Part shown: positions 13,810 to 14,394 of the stretch, in pieces
How positions within the stretch are numbered: the stretch's first letter is position 1
How the letters are laid out: the number at the start of each line of letters is the position of its first letter
NCBI GenBank assembly: GCA_019751575.1
Contig: JAIENF010000752.1
Coordinates: forward strand, 1 to 14,394
Source: Burkholderiales bacterium
GTDB lineage: Bacteria > Pseudomonadota > Gammaproteobacteria > Burkholderiales > CAIKXV01
Reading direction: 5' to 3'
Length of the DNA stretch: 14,394 bases
The notes under the pieces: generated by a model
The model's database searches: none
The model's input: only the letters and a program-made list of their open reading frames with translations
What the model was told of the DNA's origin: nothing
Program-made: the position numbers and the translations under genes

Positions 13810-14256
13810 ATGAATGCGTCCGACATGACATTCGCCGTTCGCGAAGCCCGCTGGAAATCCGACAGGGGATCGTTGCAGGCGGTGCGCCACGCCGTGTTCG
13901 TGCTCGAGCAGGGCGTGCCGGTCGACCTTGAATGGGACGGCCTCGACGACGCCTGCACCCACCTGCTGGCCGAGGACGCACGCGGCCAGCCGATCGGCTG
14001 CGCGCGCCTGCTGCCCGATGGACATATCGGCCGGATGGCCGTGCTGTCGCCCTGGCGGGGACGCGGCGCAGGACGCGCGCTGCTGCAGGCCGCGCTGGCG
14101 CAAGCCAGGGCGGCCGGATTCCAGGTCGTGCGGCTCAATGCACAGGTGCATGCGCTCGACTTCTACCGCCGGGAAGGATTCGAAGCCTGCGGAGACGTGT
14201 TCGACGACGCCGGCATCCCCCATCGGGCGATGCGCCTCGAACTTGGCCGACGGTGA
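13810..14256 (+). CDS. GNAT-family N-acetyltransferase (ElaA/YjcF-like)
   Basis: This 148-residue protein has the GNAT fold. RHAVFVLEQGVPVDLEWDGLDD (about 26-47) is typical of the ElaA/YjcF branch, in which an early helix reads VFVxEQxVP. The acetyl-CoA pyrophosphate loop reads RGRGAGRALLQAAL, following IGRMAVLSPW. NAQVHALDFYRREGFEACGDVFDDAGIPHRAM is the typical C-terminus with a Tyr next to the cofactor. The acceptor substrate is unknown. I chose the ATG at 13810; a TTG at 13780 and an ATG at 13825 are also in frame. None has a clear ribosome-binding site, which fits the possible leaderless promoter. It is transcribed away from the acyl-CoA operon and shows no functional link to it. Confidence 0.9.
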   Translation: MNASDMTFAVREARWKSDRGSLQAVRHAVFVLEQGVPVDLEWDGLDDACTHLLAEDARGQPIGCARLLPDGHIGRMAVLSPWRGRGAGRALLQAALAQARAAGFQVVRLNAQVHALDFYRREGFEACGDVFDDAGIPHRAMRLELGRR

Positions 14257-14266
14257 CCGGACCTCG

Positions 14267-14284
14267 CGCGCTCAGCCGAGCGCG
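14267..14284. terminator. GC-rich hairpin between convergent genes, possible terminator
   Basis: CGCGCTC (14267-14273), loop AGCC, and GAGCGCG (14278-14284) form a perfect 7-bp stem. It lies just after the GNAT stop and over the last codons and stop of the converging minus-strand gene. There is no U-tract on either strand, so intrinsic termination is only possible, not shown. Confidence 0.35.
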
Positions 14285-14394
14285 AAGTCGTGGCGCGTGC
14301 TGCCCGCGGGCCGTCCATGGCGGTCCCAGGTATGTTCCACGAACACCAGCCGTCCGTCGTGCCCGATGGACAGCAACGTGGAACAGCGCGTCCC
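14272..14394 (-). CDS. NRDE/TANGO2-family protein, C-terminal end only
   Basis: The frame is open from the right edge to a TGA at 14272 and gives the last 40 residues: GTRCSTLLSIGHDGRLVFVE, then HTWDRHGRPAGSTRHDFALG. This matches the C-terminal pattern of the NRDE (DUF833, Transport and Golgi organization 2) family, in which a GTRxST motif is followed by a strand with a DGR turn, a (F/V)xER/EH strand and a terminal RxxF strand. The family is poorly understood and has been linked to haem trafficking in some organisms. The start and most of the gene lie outside the window. It converges on the GNAT gene with a 15-nt gap. Confidence 0.68.
   Translation of the reverse strand, partial: GTRCSTLLSIGHDGRLVFVEHTWDRHGRPAGSTRHDFALG

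Noticed and set aside
12643..14223. Possible 526-residue version of Bug-2
   Set aside because: The extra N-terminal part is antisense to the GNAT gene. The signal peptide and strong ribosome-binding site mark the start at 13626.
14267..14284. Hairpin as a firm intrinsic terminator
   Set aside because: The stem is perfect but no U-tract follows on either strand, so it is kept only as a low-confidence feature.
1..14394. CRISPR arrays, tRNA or rRNA genes, insertion sequences, prophage or defence genes
   Set aside because: I saw no regularly spaced repeats, no tRNA-like cloverleaf in the only sizeable gap (13627-13809), and no transposase, integrase or defence-type domains.

Overview
The window is GC-rich DNA, almost fully coding, with tightly packed genes. 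Two periplasmic Bug/TctC-type solute-binding proteins and a large acyl-CoA gene set point to a betaproteobacterium, most likely Burkholderiales. This is an inference from gene content; there is no rRNA or other taxonomic marker here.

Layout. From about 13.63 kb down to base 1, thirteen genes lie head to tail on the minus strand. Gaps are at most 44 nt, and three junctions are 4-nt stop/start overlaps, so they probably form one operon. In transcription order they are: Bug-type binding protein; MFE-2-like short-chain dehydrogenase; MaoC-type (hydratase-2) double-hotdog protein; acyl-CoA dehydrogenase without an evident catalytic base; acyl-CoA dehydrogenase with one; AMP-forming acyl-CoA ligase; PaaG-like crotonase; enoyl-CoA hydratase-like crotonase; second Bug protein; fused ADP-forming acyl-CoA synthetase; cysteine-free DUF35/OB-fold protein; SCP-x/Ltp2-type thiolase-like protein lacking the nucleophilic cysteine; and a secreted protein of unknown function cut by the left edge. 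A 183-nt intergenic region carries a good sigma-70-like promoter for the operon, a leader hairpin just before the first ribosome-binding site, and an overlapping divergent promoter for a small GNAT acetyltransferase on the plus strand. At the right edge the last 40 codons of a probable NRDE/TANGO2-family gene converge on the GNAT gene.

How the genes may work together (inference). A carboxylic acid, perhaps bound in the periplasm by a Bug protein, is activated by the AMP-forming ligase. It is dehydrogenated by an alpha/beta acyl-CoA dehydrogenase and hydrated by the MaoC protein and/or a crotonase. It is then either oxidised by the SDR and cleaved, or cleaved directly by a retro-aldol reaction in the thiolase-like/DUF35 pair. 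The ADP-forming synthetase could recover ATP from an acyl-CoA product. The set resembles bacterial steroid side-chain degradation (ChsE1/E2, ChsH, Ltp2) and the peroxisomal MFE-2/SCP-x pathway for branched-chain acids. The substrate cannot be read from the sequence. The most unusual points are the paired loss of key cysteines in the thiolase-like and DUF35 proteins, and the combination of AMP-forming and ADP-forming acyl-CoA synthetases with two orphan Bug proteins.
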